The notes under the pieces: generated by a model
Told to the model about the DNA's origin: nothing
The model's input: only the letters and a program-made list of their open reading frames with translations
Database searches by the model: none
Shown: positions 35,614 through 43,947 of the stretch, piece by piece
Numbering within the stretch: position 1 is the first letter of the stretch
How the letters are laid out: the number at the start of each line of letters is the position of its first letter
Origin: Paenibacillus tyrphae
GTDB lineage: Bacteria > Bacillota > Bacilli > Paenibacillales > NBRC-103111
Assembly (NCBI RefSeq): GCF_024158745.1
Contig: NZ_JAMZAW010000008.1
Coordinates: forward strand, 186,001 to 250,000
Reading direction: 5' to 3'
DNA length: 64,000 nucleotides
Position numbers and translations under genes: made by a program

Positions 35614-36464
35614 CCTTCGCTCAGCTCCTTGACGTATCGAATTTCCGAAGCGTGCGTGCTCCCTCGCAGGACAGGCGTTTCCAGCACCGCCGGAAGGTCG
35701 GGCATCGACTTGAGCGCAGTCGAGCGCAGCAGCGAAGCGAATCTGGCTTCCCCGATTTCGCCACGGCCGATCATGGCATGCCGATCTTTGTGCGCACCTC
35801 GCGGATATACGGAATCGTTCAGATGAATCGCCCGGAGGTCCTGCAAATAACCGGTCGCTGCCGCATGCCGCTCCAGTTCTGGCCATCCGTCCTTGGAGGA
35901 GGGCCATAAGCCCGAGGCAAAAGCATGGCACGTGTCGAGGCAAAAGCCGACAAGCCGCGGAAAAGCGCAAAGATTCCGCACTTGCACGAGCTCCTCAAGC
36001 GTCGTTCCCATGGAGGTCCCTTCGCCCGCCTGATTCTCGATCAGCAGCAGCGAACGGCCCGTATAGCCGGCAAGCGCTTCATTCATACATTGTATAATAT
36101 TTTTATAGCCTTGTAACGGGTCTTCCCCTTTATATTTGCCAAAATGGACCACGACGCCGACCGAGCCGCACGCATCTGCAATCTCAAGATCGTTGCGAAG
36201 CGAAGCGATCGTCGCCTGACGCAGCTCGCCCGGACCTACGGCAAGATTCGTCGGATAAGGAGTGTGAGCGATGCTGAGCAGGCCGTGCTCGCGGCAAAAC
36301 CGGGCGCACTGCTCGGCGTCCTGGCGGTTGAACGACTTTACGGTCAAGCTTCGTGGATTTTTGGGGAAATATTGGAACGACTGGGCCCCAAGCTTTACCG
36401 CCGTCTTTGCCGCTTCCGCATAACCGCCCCGAATACTGATATGACAGCCGAAACGTATGGTCAA
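35610..36464 (-). CDS. nfo: Deoxyribonuclease IV (AP endonuclease, Nfo family)
   Basis: The 284-residue TIM-barrel protein has the AP endonuclease 2 signatures: FGCHISIRGG at the N-terminus, HTPYPTNLA near residue 58, VVHFGKYKGE near 98 (metal His), LLIENQAGEG near 135 (metal Glu), GFCLDTCHAFASG near 168 (metal Asp/His) and HLNDSVYPRGAHKDRHAMIGRGEIG near 205. It cuts 5' of abasic sites. The start is a TTG at 36464 with GAGGTGAGGGGGCG upstream; no ATG is in position. It sits seven bases after the glycosylase gene. Confidence 0.9.
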   Translation of the reverse strand: MTIRFGCHISIRGGYAEAAKTAVKLGAQSFQYFPKNPRSLTVKSFNRQDAEQCARFCREHGLLSIAHTPYPTNLAVGPGELRQATIASLRNDLEIADACGSVGVVVHFGKYKGEDPLQGYKNIIQCMNEALAGYTGRSLLLIENQAGEGTSMGTTLEELVQVRNLCAFPRLVGFCLDTCHAFASGLWPSSKDGWPELERHAAATGYLQDLRAIHLNDSVYPRGAHKDRHAMIGRGEIGEARFASLLRSTALKSMPDLPAVLETPVLRGSTHASEIRYVKELSEG

Positions 36465-36471
36465 CGCCCCC

Positions 36472-37281
36472 TCACCTCTGACAGACAAGACAGCAAAACG
36501 ATTTCTTGGACGAAACGTCGCGTCTGGCAATCGGGCTGCCGCAGCGCAAGCAAGGTTCTCCTTCGCGGTCGTAAACCCGGCAACGGCTGTCGAAGCCGCC
36601 CGTAAGCGAATCGCCGACGAATAGCGGCATCTCCATGTACCCGCCGCCCTGCGTCGCTTCCGCCAGCACTTCACGCATAGAGCGGTGTAACCGGTGAAGT
36701 TCTTCATCAGATAGCGCGTTAGGACGCCGGGACGGCAGGAGACCCGCTTGATAGCAGATTTCATCGCTATAACAGTTGCCGATGCCCGCTAAGACGCTTT
36801 GATCGACGAGGTTGCTTTTGAGCGTACCCGCTTTTACTCGCAGACGTTCCGCGAACCGGTCGGGCGTCAGCCCCGGATCGAAAGGCTCGGGACCGAGCTT
36901 ATTCATCAGCTCATCGACTTCCAATGGATCATGGAGATGCAAATAACCGAGCCGCAGCCCGATAAAAAACAAGTGACGATCTCCGAAGCCGAGCCGGACT
37001 TGAACGGACCGGTCGGGCTTCTCCTCCGCCTTTCCGTAGAACATCATGCCTCCGAGCATTAAATGAAGCACCAGAACGTTGCCTGTCGTTAAACGAAACA
37101 GCAGATGCTTCGCTCTCCTGTCAATGCGGGAAACGGCCTGACCGATCAGTTCCTGCTCCCATCGCTCGGGCGTCACGTTGATCGATTTTTCCCTTGTTAC
37201 TTCGGTATCCGTCACAGTCCGACCTATGATTCGCTCGCTTAGCAGCTTACGGTAATTTTCCATTTCGGGCAGCTCAGGCAT
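36472..37281 (-). CDS. Fpg/Nei family DNA glycosylase (MutM-like)
   Basis: The 269-residue protein begins MPELPEMENY, giving the catalytic Pro1 and Glu2, with the beta-hairpin Lys in DRRAKHLLF near residue 57, an H2TH region (LVDQSVLAGIGNCYSDEICYQ near 155) and a C-terminal zinc finger with CLRCG and CCLVCQ. It removes damaged bases and nicks the strand by beta/delta elimination. The void-filling loop (HLMLGGMMFYG) differs from classical MutM (HLGMSG type), so it is probably a paralogue, not the main MutM. I chose the ATG giving an N-terminal Pro; AAAGGAATAATGACG precedes it. Confidence 0.88.
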   Translation of the reverse strand: MPELPEMENYRKLLSERIIGRTVTDTEVTREKSINVTPERWEQELIGQAVSRIDRRAKHLLFRLTTGNVLVLHLMLGGMMFYGKAEEKPDRSVQVRLGFGDRHLFFIGLRLGYLHLHDPLEVDELMNKLGPEPFDPGLTPDRFAERLRVKAGTLKSNLVDQSVLAGIGNCYSDEICYQAGLLPSRRPNALSDEELHRLHRSMREVLAEATQGGGYMEMPLFVGDSLTGGFDSRCRVYDREGEPCLRCGSPIARRDVSSKKSFCCLVCQR

Positions 37282-37343
37282 CGTCATTATTCCTTTCGGA
37301 TCATGATCTTACCATGTATTTCCAACCCGAAGCGAAATTATAC

Positions 37344-38975
37344 TTACAGCGGCATAGAAAGCTGTTCCGCCGCAGACAGACCGGATTTTCTTTTTCTTGT
37401 TGATTGAGGAGCCCGGGAACCAACGGACGCTGCCTCCTGAACCGGAGCTTGGCCGTCTGACCTAGCGGATAGCTTTGCCCGTGTCCGGGCGCTTGACTGC
37501 GTCGGCAGTAACGAATCGGACGCTTCTTGCTCAACAGTACTTGTAACACGCCTCACACTAGCGGAAGAGGACGCTTTCCGCCGCAGCCGTTCGATTCGCT
37601 TGCGCAGGCTGACGGCTTCGGCATCCTCCTCCCGCTCCTCTTTTCCCTTCGCACGGTTGCCGCTAAGTGTGGACGATTTGCGCTCCCCGCTCCGCTTCAA
37701 AGCATCTCGCCGCCAGAGATGGTCCAGCGCTTCCTGAGCATAGGCGAGGGCGCGCTGCCACTGTTTTTCCTTATGCTCGTAGTACATGGACAGCTCGATA
37801 TACGGCTCCAGCGAAGCCGTTGCACGGCCGCCCTTCAGGTCGATATACCGGCTCCAGAGCGAGCAGGCTTGCGTGTGGCGTCCCCGTCGCTTGCAAAATT
37901 GCGCAAGCGGCAGCAGGCACGGTTCTTCGGCAGCAAGCTCGTCCGCAACAAGAAGCTCTTCGGTCAGCGCATTCATCACGGTGTCAGCCATGCCGCTTCG
38001 ACCGATTTTATCGAGCCACAGGCCGAGCCGAAAGCACTCCTCTAAACCAAACAACCTCGCGTGGGACCAGTCATAGGAACCGTTCAGCAAGCAGGCAAAA
38101 TGAACGGCCAGGCCCGCCAGCGACAGCACATCCAGCTCGTTATGCACGAACACCCCTTCCAAAACGGAAGGGTCGCGCTGCGCTAAATATTGAAAATAGA
38201 GCGTCGGCGCAAGCGAGCCCGGCACATCTTCTTCGCGGTGGACGCCAAGCCGTTCCTCCTCTACTTTGCCTAGTCGGCAGGAGGGCAGCGTATGCTTCCA
38301 TAAACTGCGGGAAGGATGCAAAAAATCGATGTGCCCCGAAGGCTCGGCGGCCAATTCCATCCGATTCATGATATAGCGGTTTTTGACAATCGGCCAATCG
38401 AACGATTTGCCGTTATAAGAGATTAATACCGGATGCGCAGCAAGCTTTTGCTCCAAATAGGCCAGCATCGCCGCCTCTTCGCCGGGGTGCCGGATCAGCA
38501 TCTGCTCGATATGATATTGATGGCCTTGGTAAAATCCGACTCCCACCATAAACGGCACGTTGCCTGCCCCATGCCCCAGCCCTGTCGTTTCGGTATCCAG
38601 AAAGAGCAGCCGTTCGTGGAATGGAGCGGCCGAACGGTTCGCCGCAGCTTTGCCTGCCGCCGGCTCCAGCAGCGCGAACAGTTCCTCCGCGCAAGACGAT
38701 AAACGGCTCAGCTCATACTGCCCATGACGAACCCCCGCTTCGTACGTGCGGCGGCGGATGACGAAATCGCCCCACTCCGTATGCTCCATGGCCGCACCGA
38801 CAACCGTCCACTCGTCAAAGTCCGCCGCGGACTCCGGCTTTCTCTCATCGTGAGCCGCCTGGCCCTCTTCGGCCGAGTCTCCCGCAGCCATTTGAATCTT
38901 GACTTCTTCCTCGCGTTCCTGCGTACCCGCTATCGACTTTTTGTGCCGCAGCAGCCTTTCCTTGAGCGAGCTCAT
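37344..38975 (-). CDS. mrfB: MrfB (YprB), DEDD exonuclease of mitomycin-lesion repair
   Basis: The 543-residue protein has an RNase H-like DEDDh exonuclease domain: LLFLDTETTGLGHGAGNVPF near residue 145 (first Asp and Glu), ISYNGKSFDWPIVKNRY near 197 (Asp), and HNELDVLSLAGLAVHF near 275 (final Asp). A TPR-like helical part follows (ALAYAQEALDHLWRRDAL), then a basic, Ser-rich disordered tail of about 100 residues. In B. subtilis MrfA and MrfB remove mitomycin C adducts outside the UvrABC route. Its ATG overlaps the MrfA stop as ATGA. Confidence 0.9.
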   Translation of the reverse strand: MSSLKERLLRHKKSIAGTQEREEEVKIQMAAGDSAEEGQAAHDERKPESAADFDEWTVVGAAMEHTEWGDFVIRRRTYEAGVRHGQYELSRLSSCAEELFALLEPAAGKAAANRSAAPFHERLLFLDTETTGLGHGAGNVPFMVGVGFYQGHQYHIEQMLIRHPGEEAAMLAYLEQKLAAHPVLISYNGKSFDWPIVKNRYIMNRMELAAEPSGHIDFLHPSRSLWKHTLPSCRLGKVEEERLGVHREEDVPGSLAPTLYFQYLAQRDPSVLEGVFVHNELDVLSLAGLAVHFACLLNGSYDWSHARLFGLEECFRLGLWLDKIGRSGMADTVMNALTEELLVADELAAEEPCLLPLAQFCKRRGRHTQACSLWSRYIDLKGGRATASLEPYIELSMYYEHKEKQWQRALAYAQEALDHLWRRDALKRSGERKSSTLSGNRAKGKEEREEDAEAVSLRKRIERLRRKASSSASVRRVTSTVEQEASDSLLPTQSSARTRAKLSARSDGQAPVQEAASVGSRAPQSTRKRKSGLSAAEQLSMPL

Positions 38976-41257
38976 CGCGAGGCCTCCAGCTGCTTCAGCA
39001 GCCCGAGCGACAGCTGCTTCCCGGTCAGCCCGACTTCTTCAATCGGCCCGACACAGGCCGGGCAGCCGCTCAAGCAGCCGCACGACGAAATCAGGCGCTG
39101 CGCTTCGGCAAGCAGCTCCCCATGCACTTCGTACAGCCGCTCGCTAAGCCCTACGCCGCCCGGGTAACGGTCGTAGAAAAATATCGTTGGCTGCTTGTTA
39201 TGCACCGCCTTCACCTGCGGAACGACGCGGATGTCATGCGGGTCGCACATCAAATAAAGCGGCGCGATGTGCACAAGCACGTTCGCCAGCCCCAGCAGCG
39301 CAAATTGCATATCGTTCACCGTCATGCCCGCGGCAATCTCGTCGTCGAACGTGAACCAGTAAGAGCTCGTGTGCAGCTCCTCCTCCGGCAGATGAATCGG
39401 CCCCGATCCGATATTTTCGTGCGTCCGCAGCTTGATTTTTTTAAAAATCGTCGCCTTCGCATTCACGGTCACTTCGCCGAACTGCCGCTTGAGCCCCCGG
39501 TCAATTGCCTCCCGGTGCACGTGCAGCACCTTTAACTGGACGGCCAAACTCGCGTCCGTAAAATAATCGACATCGACCTCGCGTATGTAAGCCTTCTTCT
39601 CCTCGTAATCGAGCTTCTCCACCTGATACTGTACGCCCTCGTGGATATAGATCGCTTCCTCGTGAATCAGAGTCGGGGCGCTGAACCGGTCCACCTCGCC
39701 GATGACCCGGGCGCCGTTCGTCATATCGATGATAATGAAATTTTCCTGTGCGGCCGACCGCAAGCTGATATCGTGCGCCGGAAACGACTGCTCCATCCAG
39801 TGCCACCTGTTTTTGACCCGGTGCAATATTCGTTCCTCCGTCAAAAACTCCAAAATATCATGCAGCGACTCGCCGCCGAATTGCTCATTCTCTTCGAACG
39901 GCAGCTCGTAGGCGGCGCATTTGACATGGTCGACCAAGATGATGAGGTTGTCCGGCTCGATCAGCGCCCGCTCCGGCGGACGCTCGAAAAAAAATCTGGG
40001 GTTCTGGATCATGTATTGATCCAGCGGATTGCTGCTCGCCACGAGGAACGTGACGGAGCTTTCCTGGCGCCTACCGGCGCGGCCCGACTGCTGCCATGTG
40101 CTCGCGATCGTGCCGGGATAGCCGTTCAGCACACACGCCTGCAGCTGCCCGATATCGATCCCGAGCTCCAGCGCGTTTGTGCTGACGACGCCGCGGATCT
40201 CTCCGCTGCGCAGCCCCCGCTCGATTTCGCGCCGCAGCTTGGGCAAATACCCGCCGCGGTAACCGCGGATTGATTTCGTGCCCAGCTCGTGGGCGACCAG
40301 CTCCTGCAAATAAGTAAGCAAAATTTCGACCCGTACGCGGCTCCGTGCGAAAACGATCGTTTGTATGCCTTGGCGCAGCAGCATCGCGGCGATTTTCCTC
40401 GTCTCCAGTACGCTGCTCTTGCGGATGCCAAGCTGCTGATTGACCACAGGAGGATTGTAGAAGACAAAATGCTTCTCTCCCGCGGGCGCGCCGTTGTCGT
40501 TGACAAGAGATACGCTCTCGCCGATCAGCCGCTCTGTGTGCTCCCTCGGATTGTCGATCGTCGCCGAAGCGCAAATAAACTGCGGATTCGAGCCGTAAAA
40601 GCGGCAAATCCGCTTAAGCCGCCGGATTACGTTGGCCACATGGCTGCCGAACACGCCGCGGTAAGAGTGAACCTCGTCAATGACAATGAACTTTATATTC
40701 TCAAACAGCTTCACCCACTTCGTGTGATGCGGCAAAATCGCGGAGTGCAGCATATCCGGGTTCGTCACGACGATGTGCCCGGCATTGCGAATGGCTTGGC
40801 GTACGGTCGGCGGCGTATCGCCGTCGTACGTATGGGTTTTGATATCGGCACCCATAATATTCGCCAGCTCTTGGAGCTCGGCCACTTGGTCTTGAGCGAG
40901 TGCTTTGGTCGGAAACAAATAGAGCGCACGCGCGCTCTCGTCTTTCAATATGCCCTCCAGCACCGGCAGGTTGTAGCACAGCGTTTTGCCCGAGGCGGTC
41001 GGGGTCACAGTCACGACGTGCCGCCCCGCGCTTACTTCGCGGAACGATTGGGCTTGATGCGTATATAATTGTCCGATGCCCCGGGCCAGCAACGCTTCCC
41101 GCAGCCCGGAGTGCAAGCCTTCCGGGAATGACTCGTACCGCCCTTCCCGCGGCGGAATCGTATGCCAGTAAGTCACCTGGGACATCAGCTCGGACGACGA
41201 GCGGATCAAATCGATCATTTCTTCGATGGAAGAAACCTTGCCAGTCAAACGGTTCAT
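38972..41257 (-). CDS. mrfA: MrfA (YprA), DEAH-box helicase of mitomycin-lesion repair
   Basis: The 761-residue helicase has Walker A VTPTASGKTLCYNLP near residue 79, Walker B VIDEVHSYRGVFG near 183, SASATIDNP-like motif III (CASATID) near 215, and in the second RecA domain STNALELGIDIG and QQSGRAGRRQ. The C-terminal DUF1998-type region ends with the four-cysteine cluster CGCLSGCPACVG, the zinc site of MrfA. It is a 3'-5' DNA helicase that works with MrfB. The ATG at 41257 follows AAAAGGAGCTGCACTT; upstream in-frame codons overlap the promoter. Confidence 0.93.
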   Translation of the reverse strand: MNRLTGKVSSIEEMIDLIRSSSELMSQVTYWHTIPPREGRYESFPEGLHSGLREALLARGIGQLYTHQAQSFREVSAGRHVVTVTPTASGKTLCYNLPVLEGILKDESARALYLFPTKALAQDQVAELQELANIMGADIKTHTYDGDTPPTVRQAIRNAGHIVVTNPDMLHSAILPHHTKWVKLFENIKFIVIDEVHSYRGVFGSHVANVIRRLKRICRFYGSNPQFICASATIDNPREHTERLIGESVSLVNDNGAPAGEKHFVFYNPPVVNQQLGIRKSSVLETRKIAAMLLRQGIQTIVFARSRVRVEILLTYLQELVAHELGTKSIRGYRGGYLPKLRREIERGLRSGEIRGVVSTNALELGIDIGQLQACVLNGYPGTIASTWQQSGRAGRRQESSVTFLVASSNPLDQYMIQNPRFFFERPPERALIEPDNLIILVDHVKCAAYELPFEENEQFGGESLHDILEFLTEERILHRVKNRWHWMEQSFPAHDISLRSAAQENFIIIDMTNGARVIGEVDRFSAPTLIHEEAIYIHEGVQYQVEKLDYEEKKAYIREVDVDYFTDASLAVQLKVLHVHREAIDRGLKRQFGEVTVNAKATIFKKIKLRTHENIGSGPIHLPEEELHTSSYWFTFDDEIAAGMTVNDMQFALLGLANVLVHIAPLYLMCDPHDIRVVPQVKAVHNKQPTIFFYDRYPGGVGLSERLYEVHGELLAEAQRLISSCGCLSGCPACVGPIEEVGLTGKQLSLGLLKQLEASR

Positions 41258-41291
41258 AAGTGCAGCTCCTTTTGACGGTAACGTTCCTTTT

Positions 41292-41320
41292 ATTATATCG
41301 AATGCATGTTCGTGTGACAA
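41292..41320 (-). promoter_or_regulatory. mrfA promoter with LexA-like box in the spacer
   Basis: On the minus strand, TTGTCA (41320-41315) and TATAAT (41297-41292) are exactly 17 bases apart. The spacer holds CGAACATGCATTCG (41312-41299), one base off the Bacillus LexA consensus CGAAC-RNRY-GTTCG. This would place the repair operon under LexA; see finding. Confidence 0.7.
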
Positions 41321-41593
41321 TCTCTTTTCTTAGCGAAGCCGGTCGAACGGGATCGGAATGACGCGCCTAAGCAGTGTTGAAGCTTGAAGAAAGCATGTCG
41401 TACCCTACGCTTTCCCGGGAAAGTTTTTCGTTGTAGAGTCGTCTGGTAAAGGGGCAGTTCCATTTTTGAAGAAAAAGGGATGGGGGGGGGGTACTAACAT
41501 GAGAAACCGGCAAGCGGCAGTCGAGCAGAAAAGCCTTGGCCTGCCGCTCATCGGACTGGCGGGGTCCCGATCGCTCTAAACGCATGGATTAAC
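41321..41593. other. Intergenic stretch with a ten-G tract
   Basis: No convincing gene is seen between the mrfA promoter and the 71-residue gene. The plus strand has GATGGGGGGGGGG (ten G at 41482-41491), and an ATG at 41499 opens a 26-codon frame to 41579 with normal-looking codons but no proper ribosome binding site. The minus-strand frame of 72 codons here has no binding site and no recognisable features. Confidence 0.6.
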
Positions 41594-41809
41594 TTAGAGC
41601 ACATCGGAGGAATCGTCGTAGTCGAACCTTATGCCGTCGTGCATAGACACCTTATGAATCGAAGCTGAGTTCATGGCCGCGTTTGCGCTCACCTGGAGCT
41701 TGCCCAGCACTTCCTGAAACGGCTGGGCCTTGGCGCCGCTTGATTGCGACCGAATGGCAAGCTGCAGTGCCTGCTCGATCACGGCGATATCCTGGCTTGT
41801 AAAATCCAT
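41594..41809 (-). CDS. Small hypothetical protein
   Basis: The protein has 71 residues, is hydrophilic, with an N-terminal helix pair (SQDIAVIEQALQLAIRSQ and FQEVLGKLQVSANAAM) and an acidic C-terminus. It has no cysteine and no membrane segment. The family is not recognised. The ATG follows GGGAGGTTGACGGA, which makes it a likely real gene. It lies alone between mrfA and the YfhP-like gene; nothing is seen in the 180 bases upstream. Confidence 0.65.
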   Translation of the reverse strand: MDFTSQDIAVIEQALQLAIRSQSSGAKAQPFQEVLGKLQVSANAAMNSASIHKVSMHDGIRFDYDDSSDVL

Positions 41810-41991
41810 TCCGTCAACCTCCCATGCTTGGATGTTTACTGGAACTATTCTAACCGGATCGTTTTTTATTCATACCTCGGAACAAAACCGTAGTTGCCAA
41901 TTAATGCACGGGCATACAATGCTTCGCAGCTTTGAATACCTGCGGCCCAATCGTTTTTCGTCAAATTCCGACAACAATTCCTCGACCGTTT

Positions 41992-42957
41992 TTACACATA
42001 CGGCGGGTCCCACGCTTTTTTCCTCCAGCCGAGCGTTTGACTCACGACCTTAAGATCCCGGTCGAGCGTTACGTCCACCCCGAAGGGCAGCTCGTGATTG
42101 TGCCAAAACCGCATATCCCGCCATCGGACCTCATAGCCGTCCTGCCTCTCGGTACAGGTGACATGCACCCGCTGCGCAAAATGCAAAAACGCCCGCACAC
42201 CATCGACCGCACGTGTCGCCTCTACGGCCATGCCGCCTTCGGTATGTTTGGCATAAATATCTTTGACCGTCAGCTCTTTGCCATGCACGGTCCCCGTATA
42301 AAACGCGTCGCTGCTCTCAAGCACAAACTGCCAGCGAAACCAGTGCAGACTCGGGACGACGTGACATATCCCTTCCAGCCCAAGCTGCATTCTTACAGAG
42401 CGGACTACGCCCCGGTGATGAAACAGCCGCCCTCCGATATATACAAACGTAAACGAATAAATCCACAAAAACATCCAGCCCGGATTAAGCCCCGTCGTCA
42501 GCCATACAATCAAACCTGCCGCATGTGTACCAAACAGCACCGGTTCGAACAACGGGAGCGCATCGAGGTGATGCCAACGCTGCGAGAACGGACGAAAGCA
42601 CTGCACGCCGTAAGCATTGAGCCAATCCAGAAATACGTGGAAAACGACCGCCGCCAGCGTCCAAGCAAAAACAAGCGGCTCATGCTCCCATACCCCGAAT
42701 CCCCAAGCGATCGGAACGGACAGCGCCAGCGGCCATAAAAGCATGGCCGGAAGCGAATGCGTAATTCCCCGATGCACCCGGATATAAGCGGCATAGCCCC
42801 GAACCCGGGCAACCGTATCGAAATCCGGCGCATGGGAACCAATCAACGTGGCCGCCAGCACCGCGTGCAGCAGCGCCGGATGTTGAGCCACTTCAGGTTG
42901 AAGCATAGCCAGACCGGCCAATGTAGCGCCAAACAACAGATGACTTCCGGTATCCAT
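41992..42957 (-). CDS. yfhP: YfhP-like membrane-bound metal-dependent hydrolase family protein
   Basis: The 321-residue protein matches the YdjM/YfhP (DUF457) family: MDTGSHLLFGATLAGL at the start, GSHAPDFDTVARVRG near residue 40, RVHRGITHSLPAML near 60, FHVFLDWLNAYGVQ near 106, each with conserved His/Asp that may bind metal. Five or so membrane helices occupy the first 180 residues, and a soluble beta-rich C-terminal domain follows. Function is not established. AAAGGAGGCGTATAGCTGC precedes the ATG. It follows the acyltransferase gene by 24 bases. Confidence 0.88.
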   Translation of the reverse strand: MDTGSHLLFGATLAGLAMLQPEVAQHPALLHAVLAATLIGSHAPDFDTVARVRGYAAYIRVHRGITHSLPAMLLWPLALSVPIAWGFGVWEHEPLVFAWTLAAVVFHVFLDWLNAYGVQCFRPFSQRWHHLDALPLFEPVLFGTHAAGLIVWLTTGLNPGWMFLWIYSFTFVYIGGRLFHHRGVVRSVRMQLGLEGICHVVPSLHWFRWQFVLESSDAFYTGTVHGKELTVKDIYAKHTEGGMAVEATRAVDGVRAFLHFAQRVHVTCTERQDGYEVRWRDMRFWHNHELPFGVDVTLDRDLKVVSQTLGWRKKAWDPPYV

Positions 42958-42981
42958 GCAGCTATACGCCTCCTTTGCTTG

Positions 42982-43935
42982 TCACGCCGTATGCGTCTTC
43001 TGCCGCTCTCGCTCTGTATGAGCCCCTGCTCCGCCACCTTGCTCGGTTTCCCAGCGTTCCTCGGTATTAAACCAATAGAACCACTGTTCGGGCCGCTCCC
43101 GAATGACCCGTTCCATGAAACGGTTCAGCACATTCGTTGCCTCGGTCCGCGTCGCTCGCGTGAACGAAGAAGAAAGGTACAGCGGGGCTTCGAACCGCAT
43201 CCGATGTACCCATCCGCGCTCGCGCCATCCACTGAATGGAATAATGGGCACCCGCTGCTCGATCGATAGGGTCGAAGCACCCTCGGGTGTGCGCGTCATC
43301 CGGCCGAAGAAACGAGCGGGCGGAAACGTCGGACGCCAGAAATCCCCCAGCAAAAAGACGACGCCCCCCGCCTGCAAATGCTTCCGCAGCTTACGAAGCA
43401 GCTCCAGCGGCGGCGTATTGTCATAATCGAGCCCCGGACAGTCCATGTCCAGAAATTTCAAATAGAGCGGCCGCAGCTCCGGACTTCCGCCGGTGGCAAC
43501 GGTAAGGCACGAATACTTCCGGCACAAATACCAATAGTAGTAAAAAAAGTTACCTGCATGCGGCGTATATACAATCGCACCGCGGCCTAGACGTAGCGCC
43601 TCTTCCAGGTGCGTTTCCCCTTCCGTCCGGAACCGCCATTTCTCGCTGCCAGGCAACCGGTGCGATTCCAGCAAAATTTCATATAGCGCGAAGACGACAT
43701 TTTCGGTATAGCGAAACGCAGCCTTTCTGATCTCCTGGGCCGAACGCTCCGGCAGCAGTTCCTTCATGTTCCCCTGCACCTTGCGTCTCAAGGCCTGACC
43801 GGCGCAGCCATACAGCAGCAGAGCCGCCATTCTGCACAGCGCGGCCATCACGCTTCTCGGCAGCGGACCGCACCGCCGTGTCCAACGCTCGCACGCCTGC
43901 CGGTCCGCGCTCACTTTGGCAATCCATTCGTACAA
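42982..43935 (-). CDS. LpxL/HtrB-like lipid acyltransferase (PF03279)
   Basis: The 317-residue protein has a hydrophobic N-terminal helix (VMAALCRMAALLLYGCA) and the lysophospholipid acyltransferase signatures of the lipid A acyltransferase family: RGAIVYTPHAGNFFYYYW near residue 139 (HxxxxD-like block with His, Asn in place of Asp), VVFLLGDFWRPTFPPARFFG near 191 and VPIIPFSGWRERG near 229. A monoderm has no lipid A, so the acceptor must be another lipid. The start is a TTG at 43935 with GGGGGCTGGGAGC in front. It is 12 bases after the OlsB-like gene. Confidence 0.8.
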   Translation of the reverse strand: MYEWIAKVSADRQACERWTRRCGPLPRSVMAALCRMAALLLYGCAGQALRRKVQGNMKELLPERSAQEIRKAAFRYTENVVFALYEILLESHRLPGSEKWRFRTEGETHLEEALRLGRGAIVYTPHAGNFFYYYWYLCRKYSCLTVATGGSPELRPLYLKFLDMDCPGLDYDNTPPLELLRKLRKHLQAGGVVFLLGDFWRPTFPPARFFGRMTRTPEGASTLSIEQRVPIIPFSGWRERGWVHRMRFEAPLYLSSSFTRATRTEATNVLNRFMERVIRERPEQWFYWFNTEERWETEQGGGAGAHTERERQKTHTA

Positions 43936-43947
43936 GCTCCCAGCCCC

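Noticed and set aside
41367..41585. 72-codon minus-strand frame upstream of mrfA
   Set aside because: No ribosome binding site, poor codon pattern, and it crosses the ten-G tract.
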